A stretch of 64,000 nucleotides of DNA. Origin: Rariglobus hedericola. Its GTDB lineage: Bacteria; Verrucomicrobiota; Verrucomicrobiia; Opitutales; Opitutaceae. The notes under the pieces are model-generated. The model saw nothing but the letters and a program-made list of their open reading frames with translations, did no database searches and was not told where the DNA came from. Position 1 is the first letter of the stretch. Every line of letters starts with the position of its first letter. The stretch lies in assembly GCF_007559335.1 (NCBI RefSeq), contig NZ_VMBG01000001.1, forward strand, positions 1,426,001 through 1,490,000, read 5' to 3'. The translations under genes and the position numbers were made by a program. Below are positions 10,447 through 19,539 of this stretch, piece by piece.

Positions 10447-10477
10447 GTTTGACGAGCAGTCCGAATCGCGGAAGCGA

Positions 10478-10822
<345 letters not shown>

Positions 10823-10909
10823 TTATTTATTGAGGTTTCGCTACGATGTAGGGCCATCCGGACAACTGGCGCAAGCTTGTGTTCCTGCGCCAGTTCAGGA
10901 TGGAACGAA

Positions 10910-12331
10910 TTAGCCGTGATGAGCCTGGGTGAAGTCAGGGTAGGCTTCGTTGCCATGCTCGCCGATATCGAGACCCTCGATTTCTTCCTCGGCGCTCACG
11001 CGGAGACCCATGATGGCCTTGATGACCAGGAAGGAGATGAGACAGAACACGAAGGTAAAGGCGCCGATGGCGGCGATACCCTTGAGCTGGGAGACGATCT
11101 GAGCGCCACCCTTGAGGTTACCGAAGAGACCGACCGCCAAGGTGCCCCAGATACCGTTGGCCAAGTGCACCGAGGTGGCACCGACCGGATCGTCGAGCTT
11201 GATCTTGTCGAAGAAGAAGACCGAGAACACCACGAGGATGCCGCCGATACCACCGATGATGACGGAGTCACCAGGGCTCATTTGGTCAGCGCCGGCCGTG
11301 ATGGCGACGAGACCGGCGAGGATACCGTTGAGGGCCATCGAGACGTCAGGCTTCTTGAGCATGATCCAGGAGGTCAGCGTAGCGCCCACACCACCGGCAG
11401 CAGCAGCGAGGGAGGTCGTGACGAGCACGAGGGAAACCAGACCGGGGTTGGCGGAGAGAACCGAACCGCCGTTGAAACCGAACCAGCCGAGCCAGAGGAC
11501 GAACACGCCGATGGTGGCGAGAGGCAGGGAGTGGCCGAGGAGAGGGAGAACGCGACCGTCCTTGAACTTGCCGATACGGGGTCCGAGGATGATGATACCA
11601 GCGAGAGCGCCCCAACCGCCCACCGAGTGAACGAGGGTGGAACCAGCGAAGTCGTAGAAGGGAGTCTCCATCGTGTTCAACCAACCGTTACCCCATTTCC
11701 ACATACCGGTGATCGGATAGGAGATGGTGACGAACAGAACGGTGAACACCAGGAAGGAGCTGAGCTTGACGCGCTCGGCAACCGCACCGGACACGATGGT
11801 CGCGGCGGTGGCGGCGAACATGGCTTGGAAGAGGAAGTCGGTCCAGTAGGTGTAACCGGCGTTATAAACGCTGGTCAGACCGCTGACGTCATCGGCAAAG
11901 CCGAGGCCGAATCCGGCAAAGCCGAACCAGCCGCCGCCATCGCCACCCGGATACATGAGATTGAAGCCCATGAGTGCATAGGTAAGGATACCGATACAGG
12001 GAATGATGGTGTTCTTGAAGAGAATGTTGGCCGTGTTCTTGGAACGGGTAAGACCGGTCTCAACGCACGCGAAACCCAGGTTCATGAAGAACACAAGGGC
12101 GGCAGCGACCATCATCCACGTGTTGTTCACGGTGAAGAGGGTGTAGCCGGGTGAGGCTTCGAAAGCCGCGAGATCTGCAAATGCAGGAGCATCGGCGGCA
12201 GGAGCGGCGGCAACAGCCTCCGCGACAGCGGGAGCGGCTTCTTGCGCGCTCACCGGATGAACAAGGGCCAGCGTAGCGAAGATGGCGGTCATCTTCAGCA
12301 GGCTAGTCAGAGGCTTAGACCATAGCTTCAT
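10910..12331 (-). CDS. amtB: Ammonium transporter (Amt family) with signal peptide
   Basis: 473 aa from 12331 (MKLWSKPLTSLLKMTAIFA). A cleavable signal peptide ends near HPVSA-QEAAP, followed by an Ala-rich periplasmic linker (about 35-60) and about 11 transmembrane helices. Family motifs include TWMMVAAALVFFMNLGFACVE, the GSTLVHSVGGWGALAG segment and HLANGIWGTLAVGLFGN. The C-terminal cytoplasmic tail, where GlnK acts, ends GNEAYPDFTQAHHG. The gene is transcribed before glnK. An open extension to 12424 runs into the probable sigma-54 promoter and is not used. Confidence 0.95.
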   Translation of the reverse strand: MKLWSKPLTSLLKMTAIFATLALVHPVSAQEAAPAVAEAVAAAPAADAPAFADLAAFEASPGYTLFTVNNTWMMVAAALVFFMNLGFACVETGLTRSKNTANILFKNTIIPCIGILTYALMGFNLMYPGGDGGGWFGFAGFGLGFADDVSGLTSVYNAGYTYWTDFLFQAMFAATAATIVSGAVAERVKLSSFLVFTVLFVTISYPITGMWKWGNGWLNTMETPFYDFAGSTLVHSVGGWGALAGIIILGPRIGKFKDGRVLPLLGHSLPLATIGVFVLWLGWFGFNGGSVLSANPGLVSLVLVTTSLAAAAGGVGATLTSWIMLKKPDVSMALNGILAGLVAITAGADQMSPGDSVIIGGIGGILVVFSVFFFDKIKLDDPVGATSVHLANGIWGTLAVGLFGNLKGGAQIVSQLKGIAAIGAFTFVFCLISFLVIKAIMGLRVSAEEEIEGLDIGEHGNEAYPDFTQAHHG

Positions 12332-12407
12332 AATAATATCGTGTGTTGATGTCGTGTGTTTGAGTCCTGTCGTGTGTGGGCTTAAATCATTAAGCGTGAC
12401 TCGCAAA

Positions 12408-12423
12408 AGCAGAGCGTATGCCA
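12408..12423 (-). promoter_or_regulatory. Sigma-54 (-24/-12) promoter for amtB-glnK
   Basis: The minus strand reads TGGCATACGCTCTGCT. The invariant GG and GC dinucleotides are separated by exactly 10 nt and only one position departs from TGGCAYR-N4-TTGCW. The predicted transcription start near 12397 leaves a leader of about 65 nt. That leader contains three copies of ACACACGA (12339-12377 on the plus strand, as TCGTGTGT), of unknown meaning. Confidence 0.7.
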
Positions 12424-12467
12424 AGCCGCTATCTGGAGTGAATTTTATGCATATCTACCTCTAAACA

Positions 12468-12501
12468 TAAAAAAACCGGTGCACGTCAGACGTGCACCGG
12501 T
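12468..12501 (-). terminator. aspS terminator that contains an NtrC-like dyad
   Basis: A 12-bp perfect stem with a CAG loop is followed on the minus strand by eight T, 40-70 nt after the aspS stop. The same hairpin contains TGCAC-N7-GTGCA at 12480-12496, which matches the known enhancer-site pattern of NtrC. It is centred about 90 bp upstream of the predicted amtB transcription start. A dual role is inferred. Confidence 0.85.
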
Positions 12502-12539
12502 CGCAATTAATTTGTTTTCAGCTGCTTAAATCATCCCAC

Positions 12540-14336
12540 TCATAATTTAACTTCCGGAATTACCGTCTGGATGTGAAGCTCCTTGAGCTGTTTCGCGGTA
12601 ACCGGTGTCGGGCTTTGGGCCATCAGATCCTGCCCTTTCTGGGTTTTCGGGAACGCAATCACGTCGCGGATGCTGGTCGTGCCGCAGAGCAGCGCGACCA
12701 TGCGGTCCAGACCAAAGGCGATACCGCCGTGAGGAGGCGCACCGTAAGTAAAGGCCTTCAGCATGTAGCCAAAACGTGTTTCGACGACGTCGGCCGGGAT
12801 CTTGAGGACTTCCTCGAAGATTTTCTTCTGCAGCGCGGGCTGGTGAATACGGATCGAGCCGCCGCCGAGTTCCATGCCGTTAAGCACGAGGTCGTAGTGC
12901 TGGCCGCGGACGCGCTTCGGATCGCTGTCGAGATACTCGACGTCTTCCGGCACCGGAGAGGTGAACGGATGATGCGTGGCTGCGTAACCGCCCCGCTCTT
13001 CGTCGTAAGACATGAGAGGGAAATCGATCACCCAAAGGAATTTCCAGTCGTCGGCGCGAATGGTCATCTTACCGCGTTTGACGAGGAGTTGTGCGGCTTC
13101 GAGACGGATGCGGCCGAGGATGGCGCAGGCCTTTTCCCACGGAGCGGCGGCGAAGAACACCATGTCGCCTTCTTCGATCGCGAGCTGCTCGGTGATCGCG
13201 GCTTTCTCGGCGTCCGAGAAGAATTTCACGATCGGGGACTTCCACTCGCCCTTCTCGGCTTTAATGAAAGCGAGTCCTTTGGCGCCGAGGGATTTTGCGA
13301 TGTCTTCAAGCGCCTTGAGTTCGCCCTGCGTGAGGTCGGCGAGGCCCTTGGCATTGAAAGCCTTGATCGAACCGCCGCTGGCGACGGTGCCTTGGAATAC
13401 CTTGAAAGCGGACTCTTTGAACGTCGCGGAAAGGTCCGTGAGCTCCATGCCGAAACGCATGTCGGGTTTATCAACGCCATAGCGGTTCATCGCATCGACG
13501 AACGGCATGCGGAGGAAGGGCGCGGGGATCTCGATATCGAGCACGTCTTTCCACACCTTTTTGATCATGCCTTCGAAGAGGCGGTAAACGTCTTCGCGGG
13601 TAATGAAGGAGGCCTCGACGTCGACTTGGGTGAACTCCATCTGACGATCGGAGCGCAGGTCTTCATCGCGGAAACAGCGGGCGATTTGGAAATATTTTTC
13701 CACACCGGCGACCATCAGGATTTGCTTAAACTGCTGTGGCGACTGCGAGAGCGCGTAGAATTCACCGGGGTGGATGCGCGAGGGCACGAGGTATTCGCGA
13801 GCGCCTTCAGGCGTGGATTTGAAGAGCGCGGGTGTCTCGACCTCGATGAACTCCTGGGAATCGAAGTAATCGCGGATCGACTTCGCGGCGCGGTGGCGCA
13901 CCTGAAGATTTTTGCGCATTTTTGGACGACGCAGGTCGAGGTAACGGTAGGTGAGACGCAGGTCTTCGTTGACCTTGTCGCCGCCGATGTCGTCGAGCGG
14001 GAACGGAGGCGTGTCGGACAAGTTGTGAATCGTGAGCGCGGTCGCATCGACTTCGATCGCACCGGTCGGCAGCGTCTTGTTGATGGTGCCGTCAGGACGG
14101 GCGACGATGACGCCATCGACGCCGATGACGGACTCGGGCTTGATGGTGGCGGCCTGCGCAGCGAGCGCGGCGTTTACCTGCGGATCGAACTTCACCTGCG
14201 TGATGCCTTTGCGGTCACGCAAGTCGATGAAGAGAATGCCGCCGTGGTCACGGATGGAGTCCACCCAGCCAAGGAGCGAAACGCTGGAGTTGAGTTCGGC
14301 CAGGGTGAGCTGGGCACAATGATGGGTGCGCTTCAT
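12540..14336 (-). CDS. aspS: Aspartyl-tRNA synthetase
   Basis: 598 aa from the ATG at 14336 (MKRTHHCAQLTLAELNSSVS). A class II synthetase with an N-terminal OB-fold anticodon domain (1-110), class II motifs (RCFRDEDLRSDRQMEFTQ; the C-terminal GIAFGLDRMVALL motif 3) and the bacterial GAD insertion domain (about 290-420). It is of the long bacterial type. Whether it charges only tRNA-Asp or also tRNA-Asn cannot be decided from sequence alone. It ends in a strong terminator before the amtB promoter. Confidence 0.96.
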   Translation of the reverse strand: MKRTHHCAQLTLAELNSSVSLLGWVDSIRDHGGILFIDLRDRKGITQVKFDPQVNAALAAQAATIKPESVIGVDGVIVARPDGTINKTLPTGAIEVDATALTIHNLSDTPPFPLDDIGGDKVNEDLRLTYRYLDLRRPKMRKNLQVRHRAAKSIRDYFDSQEFIEVETPALFKSTPEGAREYLVPSRIHPGEFYALSQSPQQFKQILMVAGVEKYFQIARCFRDEDLRSDRQMEFTQVDVEASFITREDVYRLFEGMIKKVWKDVLDIEIPAPFLRMPFVDAMNRYGVDKPDMRFGMELTDLSATFKESAFKVFQGTVASGGSIKAFNAKGLADLTQGELKALEDIAKSLGAKGLAFIKAEKGEWKSPIVKFFSDAEKAAITEQLAIEEGDMVFFAAAPWEKACAILGRIRLEAAQLLVKRGKMTIRADDWKFLWVIDFPLMSYDEERGGYAATHHPFTSPVPEDVEYLDSDPKRVRGQHYDLVLNGMELGGGSIRIHQPALQKKIFEEVLKIPADVVETRFGYMLKAFTYGAPPHGGIAFGLDRMVALLCGTTSIRDVIAFPKTQKGQDLMAQSPTPVTAKQLKELHIQTVIPEVKL

Positions 14337-14524
14337 GATAAATCGAAAGTCGTTCACCTAAGCGCACGCCTCGGGGCGACGGCAAATCTAAAGTCCGCTC
14401 CCGATCGCACCCCCGACTCCATTCAGGGTGTTTACCTCGCACGAACGGGAGGGAACGCCCGATGGACGAAAGCGCGTCCGGAAGGCATGCTCATCGCAGT
14501 AACAACCACCGCGTTTCCACCGCC

Positions 14525-14848
14525 ATGCGCTCCCACTCTACCCTTCACTACAGCCCCGCCATCGTCTCTGTCCGGGTGCACGAGGTGCCTGCGCAATTGA
14601 TTTTCGTGGTGACCGCCAACCCCATGCTGGTCGGTGCCGTCAGCGATTTCCTGCGTCAAACCGACCGTCATTTTTCTGCGATCTGGATGCCGTCGGTTGC
14701 CAGCGCCTGTCGCCGCCTCGGTCGTGAGCGCGCCGCGATGGTGGTATTGGACGACGAAAGCGCCGCCCCCCCCGACGCCTTGGACGCCCTGCACAACGCG
14801 TCGCCTGATACCAAAGTCTTGGTGCTGGATAAACACTCCGCCCGTTAA
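14525..14848 (+). CDS. Small receiver-like protein, degenerate
   Basis: 107 aa from the ATG at 14525 (MRSHSTLHYSPAIVSVRVHE); the frame stays open to 14462. The core (PAQLIFVVTANPMLVGAVSD, then MVVLDDESAAPPDALDALH, then TKVLVLDKHSAR) alternates strands and helices like a response-regulator receiver, including an LDD at the usual phosphoacceptor strand. The N-terminal acidic pair is missing and the chain stops after about four beta-alpha units. It could be a truncated receiver or an unrelated Rossmann-like fragment. A minus-strand frame over the same DNA looks less protein-like. Confidence 0.45.
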   Translation: MRSHSTLHYSPAIVSVRVHEVPAQLIFVVTANPMLVGAVSDFLRQTDRHFSAIWMPSVASACRRLGRERAAMVVLDDESAAPPDALDALHNASPDTKVLVLDKHSAR

Positions 14849-14928
14849 GCGCGGATCCAGCCGGGGTATTTGCAGGGAGATGAACACCTCCCCGCAAACA
14901 CGCGGCCATCCGTTTAATCTAATACGGT

Positions 14929-16521
14929 TCAGCTGATGATCAGACTTTCGCCGGTCATTTCGGCCGGTTTCTGCAAGCCCATCAGCGCAAGGACGGTCGG
15001 CGCGATGTCGGCCAGACGTCCACCCGAACGCATCTGGGTGCCGGTCTTCGTCAGGCCGTCGCCCACCACAAACACGTCAACTAGGTTGAGCGTATGTGCG
15101 GTGTGCGGACCATTGATTTCGGCATCCCACATCTGCTCGGCATTACCGTGGTCAGCGCAGACGACGGCCTTGCCGTCCACTTGCTTGAGGGCGGCGAGCA
15201 GCTCCGCCACGCCTGCATCAGTCGTCTCGCAGGCCTTGATCGCTGCTGGGAGCGAACCGGTATGCCCCACCATGTCGGGGTTGGCGTAGTTCACGGCAAT
15301 GAAGCCGTATTTACCGGAGAGAATCGCCTCCTTGGTGAGCGCGGTGACTTCGGCGGCGGACATCTCGGGCTGCATGTCGTAGGTCGGCACCTTGGGGCTG
15401 GCCGGACAAGCGTTGACCTGACCAGGGAACGGGTCCTTGCGGTAATTATTAAAGAAGAACGTGACGTGCGGATTCTTCTCCGTCTCGGCACAACGGAACT
15501 GCTGTATCCCTGCATCCGATACAACCTCGCCGAGGATGTTCTTCAAACGCGCCGGCTTCGGGGAGATGATCTTCACGGGCAGGCCGGCCTCGTATTCGGT
15601 CATCGTCGCATAGTAGAGGTCCAGTTTAGGACCGCGGTCGAACTCGGCGAAACCATCCAAAACGAAGGCCTTGGTAATCTCGCGCGGACGGTCGCCACGA
15701 TAGTTGTAGAACACCACGGCATCGCCGTCCTGGAACGTCGCCAGCGGCTTGCCGGCGGCATCTACGATCGCGGTGGCCGGCACAAACTCGTCGCCCTTCT
15801 GCGTTTCGCTGAGCGGATGATCGTAGTAATTTTGAACGGCGGCCTCGGCGGAGGTCGCGGTCGCGGCGAAGGCTCGGCCGGTCAGGAGATCGTAGCCTTT
15901 CTGCACACGCTCCCAGCGGTTGTCGCGGTCCATGATCCAGAAGCGGCCGCAGATGGACGCGATGCGACCGTAGCCGAGTTCCTTGATCTTCGCCTCGACC
16001 TGGCGGACGTAGCCCAAGCCACCGGAAGGAGGCGTGTCACGACCGTCGGTAAACCCGTGAACGAACACACGGTCGGCCGGAATGCCGTCGAGCTTGGCCT
16101 GCACGAGCAGACCGTAGAGATGTTCCAGCATGCCGTGCACGCCGCCGTCAGAAATGATGCCCATCAAGTGGAGCTTCGCGGTGGGCGAGGCCTTGATGCG
16201 TGCCACGACGCCATGCCACGTGGTGTTGTTGGCGAGCTGCTTCTCAGAAAAAAGTTTATTCAGACGCACGAGCTCTTGATCTACGATGCGGCCGGCACCG
16301 ATGTTTTCGTGGCCAACCTCGGAGTTGCCCATCTGGCCGTCAGGCAAGCCCACATCAAGACCGCTCGCAGATACCTGTGCGAGCGGCGCGGTAGCGCGAA
16401 GGAGATCGTCCGCGGGTTTTTTGGCGAGAGCCACGGCATTGGTCGAGGCCTGCTCGGGGTGCGGGTTGCTGCCCCAGCCATCACGGATAATAAGAAGAAC
16501 AGGTTTGCGAGGTGAGTTCAT
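14929..16521 (-). CDS. gpmI: 2,3-bisphosphoglycerate-independent phosphoglycerate mutase
   Basis: Interconverts 3- and 2-phosphoglycerate in glycolysis and gluconeogenesis. 530 aa from 16521 (MNSPRKPVLLIIRDGWGSNP). Metal ligand D14 sits in IRDGWG, and the phosphorylated Ser is S67 in DGQMGNSEVGH. The second metal cluster appears in CADHGNAEQM and the substrate loop in VHGFTDGRDTPP. The open frame to 16752 upstream is not homologous and would overlap the divergent gene. Length is slightly above the usual 510. Confidence 0.95.
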   Translation of the reverse strand: MNSPRKPVLLIIRDGWGSNPHPEQASTNAVALAKKPADDLLRATAPLAQVSASGLDVGLPDGQMGNSEVGHENIGAGRIVDQELVRLNKLFSEKQLANNTTWHGVVARIKASPTAKLHLMGIISDGGVHGMLEHLYGLLVQAKLDGIPADRVFVHGFTDGRDTPPSGGLGYVRQVEAKIKELGYGRIASICGRFWIMDRDNRWERVQKGYDLLTGRAFAATATSAEAAVQNYYDHPLSETQKGDEFVPATAIVDAAGKPLATFQDGDAVVFYNYRGDRPREITKAFVLDGFAEFDRGPKLDLYYATMTEYEAGLPVKIISPKPARLKNILGEVVSDAGIQQFRCAETEKNPHVTFFFNNYRKDPFPGQVNACPASPKVPTYDMQPEMSAAEVTALTKEAILSGKYGFIAVNYANPDMVGHTGSLPAAIKACETTDAGVAELLAALKQVDGKAVVCADHGNAEQMWDAEINGPHTAHTLNLVDVFVVGDGLTKTGTQMRSGGRLADIAPTVLALMGLQKPAEMTGESLIIS

Positions 16522-16675
16522 AAAATGTGCGCGAATCCACGCATGGTTGGCCACTGTTGCAGGCAACTCAAAGGGAAAAATCAAACACCTCCGCAAGTTG
16601 GAACAACCGTGTCGGAAGCAGCGCCAAGGATACAAAAGCTCGCCGACGACAAGACCCTGCGTAGTTTTTTGGCCA

Positions 16676-18256
16676 ATGATCTTCGATACCCAAAACCCAC
16701 GCATGCGCCTCGCGCTCAGGGTGGTGGTGGGACTGATCATCGCCCTAGTCATCGCCGTGGCTTATCCATGGATACGCGACCGCTATAGCGCACCATCAGC
16801 CTCACGAAGTCCGGCCACGCATCCAATAAAAGGCGCCCAGACGACAATCGATTTTGTGACCGGCAGCCTGATGGCTTTCCAAGCCAACAGCCCAGGCACA
16901 CCGGCGGCACTCCGCCTGTCCGCAGACTTTTTGGAACAGGCCGGTGATTCCCGCGCCATCCTGGTTCGTGCGCGGCTCCTCGCTCTGCAACCGGAGTCCG
17001 GCGTCAACCGGTTGGAACTCGCCGCCACCAAGCGACGGTTTCAAGAACCCGAAGCCACGGATTCCAACGTGCCGGCAAACGACCTTCGCAAACGCACCGA
17101 AACCGCCCTGCGAGCGAACGATTTCCCCACTGCAACCGCCTCGGCCGATGCCCTGTGCGCGACCAGCCGTGCCACATTCAGTGATCATTTTTTGCGCATG
17201 CAGGTCGGTCTGGCGGCCGGCCGTCTCACCTTGGACGAATCCCTGGCAGCCTTGGAAAAACGCGCGCGGGCCCATCCTGAAGACACCGCCGAATTCACGG
17301 GCTGGTTGATCGCGCTGGGACGCACGTCGCAGGCGCTGGACTGGCTCGCGCGTCTTCCTGTATCCACATTAAAATTACCGATTTTTGAATCCGCCCGTGC
17401 GGATGCTCTCGCGGCCGCCGGGCTTTGGGACGATGCCCGAGGGCCGATCTCACGCGGAGCTTGGGGCGCCGTTCCTCCCGATGCGCTCCAGCTGGCGTTT
17501 TCCGTCCGTCTTCTTGACCGGCAGACCCGTTCGCAACTCCAGCAGGACCTTTGGAACGAAGCGTTGCGTGCCTCCGCCAAAAGCCTCACCGGCCTGCAAA
17601 TATTGAACCGCTTGGCCGTCACTTGGAGCTGGGGTCCGGAAACGGCCACCACGCTTCTTGTCATCATCCGCCAGCACCCTTCCGCAACGTGGGCCTATGC
17701 CGCGCTCGCCGATCACTACGCGGCCGGCAAAGACACACCCAACCTCAAAGGTGTCATCGCTCTTTGGCGCGAGGCCGAACCGGCGCGCAACGATGTCGAG
17801 GCCCGCTGGGCACGCCTGCAGTTGCTCACTGAACCGCCGATTCTCACCGGCTCCGCCCAAGCTTCACTCGCCCGCCTGCACGCCGCCGATCACGCGAACC
17901 CGGATGTCACCACTTCGCTCGCGCTGCTTCGCTGGCAGCAGAAAAAAGTCCCGGAAGCCCTCGTGCTTTTGGAAACGCTTCCCGCCATCACGCGCCGGCG
18001 TCCCGACATTGCGCTTTATAACGGGCTTTTTCTTTCAGCAGCCGGTCGCCGGGCGGAGGCACGCGAAGTGCTGAGCGGTGTCGATCCCGACAACCTGCTT
18101 CGCGAGGAAGTGGCTCTACTTCAGACCGCCAATCAAGCCAGCCGCGAACCCAAGGCCCCATCCGTGATACCTCCCCGCCCCTCACCCAAACCTTCGCCCG
18201 TGCCCGCGCGGCCTTCAACTCAACCCATTCCCCCAATCGAAGACGTTGCAAAATAA
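16676..18256 (+). CDS. Membrane-anchored TPR-like protein, paralogue of the 19540-21342 protein
   Basis: 526 aa from 16676 (MIFDTQNPRMRLALRVVVGL); 16703 is an alternative start. One transmembrane helix (about 11-30) anchors a long helical domain of degenerate TPR-like units. The C-terminus is a Pro-rich tail (PPRPSPKPSPVPARPS). The protein shares clear stretches with the one at 19540: FLEQAGDSRAI versus FFEQAGDRQAI, LQPESGVNRLEL versus LEPASAVNRLAL, the ALWREAEP / RLWREAEP segment and the same Pro-rich end. So it is a duplicated family on both sides of a PEP-CTERM gene. Function unknown; a role in surface or exopolysaccharide assembly is only suggested by context. Confidence 0.7.
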   Translation: MIFDTQNPRMRLALRVVVGLIIALVIAVAYPWIRDRYSAPSASRSPATHPIKGAQTTIDFVTGSLMAFQANSPGTPAALRLSADFLEQAGDSRAILVRARLLALQPESGVNRLELAATKRRFQEPEATDSNVPANDLRKRTETALRANDFPTATASADALCATSRATFSDHFLRMQVGLAAGRLTLDESLAALEKRARAHPEDTAEFTGWLIALGRTSQALDWLARLPVSTLKLPIFESARADALAAAGLWDDARGPISRGAWGAVPPDALQLAFSVRLLDRQTRSQLQQDLWNEALRASAKSLTGLQILNRLAVTWSWGPETATTLLVIIRQHPSATWAYAALADHYAAGKDTPNLKGVIALWREAEPARNDVEARWARLQLLTEPPILTGSAQASLARLHAADHANPDVTTSLALLRWQQKKVPEALVLLETLPAITRRRPDIALYNGLFLSAAGRRAEAREVLSGVDPDNLLREEVALLQTANQASREPKAPSVIPPRPSPKPSPVPARPSTQPIPPIEDVAK

Positions 18257-18300
18257 GGCCGTCCGTCCCCCAACTAACTTTACTCGGAAAAAATAAAACT

Positions 18301-18328
18301 TTGACTAGGTGTTTCACCCTACTAGCAC
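18301..18328 (+). promoter_or_regulatory. Possible promoter/operator of the PEP-CTERM gene
   Basis: TTGACT at 18301 is followed after 16 nt by TAGCAC. Between and around them lies an imperfect dyad (TAGGTG-TTT-CACCCTA). The site sits 14 nt before the first candidate start codon and 44 nt before the preferred one. Assigned by pattern only. Confidence 0.35.
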
Positions 18329-18371
18329 CTTCAACAAGGCAATGGGTTCAAAAACGGGCATTTTCAACAAA

Positions 18372-19460
18372 ATGATCCGACCAGTTTATCTGGCCGGCGT
18401 GCTTGGTTTGACACTGACCGGCACCGTCTATGCGCAGTTCAACCCCATCGGTTTCGAGGGTTCGAGCACGATCACGAACATCCCTTACTCCACCTCGAGC
18501 GGCATCCCTAACGGCACGCCCGCCAACACACCTTACAGTTACACGTTCGTAGACGGTAACAACATCCAGTCTTTCAAAAACAGCTCTGCCGGCACGGTGG
18601 ATTCGGATGATGGCACCGGCGGCACCAGCGCCGTCCCCGATTACTACAAGTCCCCGGAGTTCGGCTGGGCCATCAACGGCTACCAGGCCACCAATAACAG
18701 TTCGGGCACCACCAACACGCCCGTCTGGAACTCCTTCAATTCATCCCACACCGGCAACGGCATGGGTGACGGCATCGATTATCCCGGCGGTGGCACCGGT
18801 CAAAACACCCAGTTCAGCGAAGCCATTAATATCAACCAGAAGTTCTCCCCGGCCAACGGTAATCTCGCCGCCGCCCCCGGCCTCGGCGACCACTTCCTCG
18901 ATGTTTACGATGTAGTCGGTTACACCGCGCAGCTCTCGCTCAATTTCCAGGCCACGACCAACGATGTGTTTTTCGTGACGCTCGCCTTCGGCGGACGCGA
19001 CGGCGGCTCCGAAAACCAAAAAGGCTACTACCGCCTTATTGAAACCGGCACCGGCACCGTCGTATTCAGCGGCAACACCGGTTACAACGGCTCCACGCCG
19101 ATCACCGCTGGCGCCGGCACACCTGGCGTCACCCAGTTCGAAACATGGACCCCGAATGGCAGCGGCGCCTCGGCGGCCTCTTCCAGCACCAACATCGGCG
19201 TCACGCAGCGCGACTGGGAGTATTTTAAGGAAACCTATGCCGTCACTGCGGGCACCACTTACACGCTCCAGATTCTCCTGCCCGAAGAGCTCAACTTCGA
19301 TATGGCGATCGGCTCCCAGTATTCCTACACGCCGAACATCATCACCAATTTTTCGGTTGTCCCCGAAGCGTCCACGTTCGGTCTGGCCGGAGTCGGCATG
19401 CTGGGTCTTCTGCTTGCGACGCGTAGAATGAAACGCCGCGTCTTGGTGGCCGCGAAATAA
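18372..19460 (+). CDS. PEP-CTERM sorting-domain exported protein
   Basis: 362 aa from 18372 (MIRPVYLAGVLGLTLTGTVYA), which begins a clean signal peptide cut before QFNPIG; 18342 and 18309 are in-frame alternatives. The mature protein is rich in Ser, Thr, Gly and Asn, low in charge, and predicted mostly beta. It ends with a PEP-CTERM signal: VPEAST, a hydrophobic helix (GLAGVGMLGLLLA) and a basic tail (TRRMKRR). Such proteins are processed by exosortase and exported with exopolysaccharide; no exosortase is visible in this window. TPR paralogues flank it on the same strand, with gaps of about 85-115 bp. Confidence 0.85.
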   Translation: MIRPVYLAGVLGLTLTGTVYAQFNPIGFEGSSTITNIPYSTSSGIPNGTPANTPYSYTFVDGNNIQSFKNSSAGTVDSDDGTGGTSAVPDYYKSPEFGWAINGYQATNNSSGTTNTPVWNSFNSSHTGNGMGDGIDYPGGGTGQNTQFSEAININQKFSPANGNLAAAPGLGDHFLDVYDVVGYTAQLSLNFQATTNDVFFVTLAFGGRDGGSENQKGYYRLIETGTGTVVFSGNTGYNGSTPITAGAGTPGVTQFETWTPNGSGASAASSSTNIGVTQRDWEYFKETYAVTAGTTYTLQILLPEELNFDMAIGSQYSYTPNIITNFSVVPEASTFGLAGVGMLGLLLATRRMKRRVLVAAK

Positions 19461-19539
19461 CTCGCCCGCGTTTCGCGGCCAAGAAGGTTGCCAGGTTAAA
19501 CTGCCGGTTTCTTGATCAGTCCCTGAAACCCACCACGGC

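Noticed and set aside
12573-14600. A 675-codon plus-strand open frame opposite aspS
   Set aside because: Antisense of aspS with low-complexity composition; no motif.
14432-14887. Minus-strand open frame over the receiver-like gene
   Set aside because: Gly/His-rich composition typical of antisense frames; the plus-strand frame has a regular alternating fold pattern.
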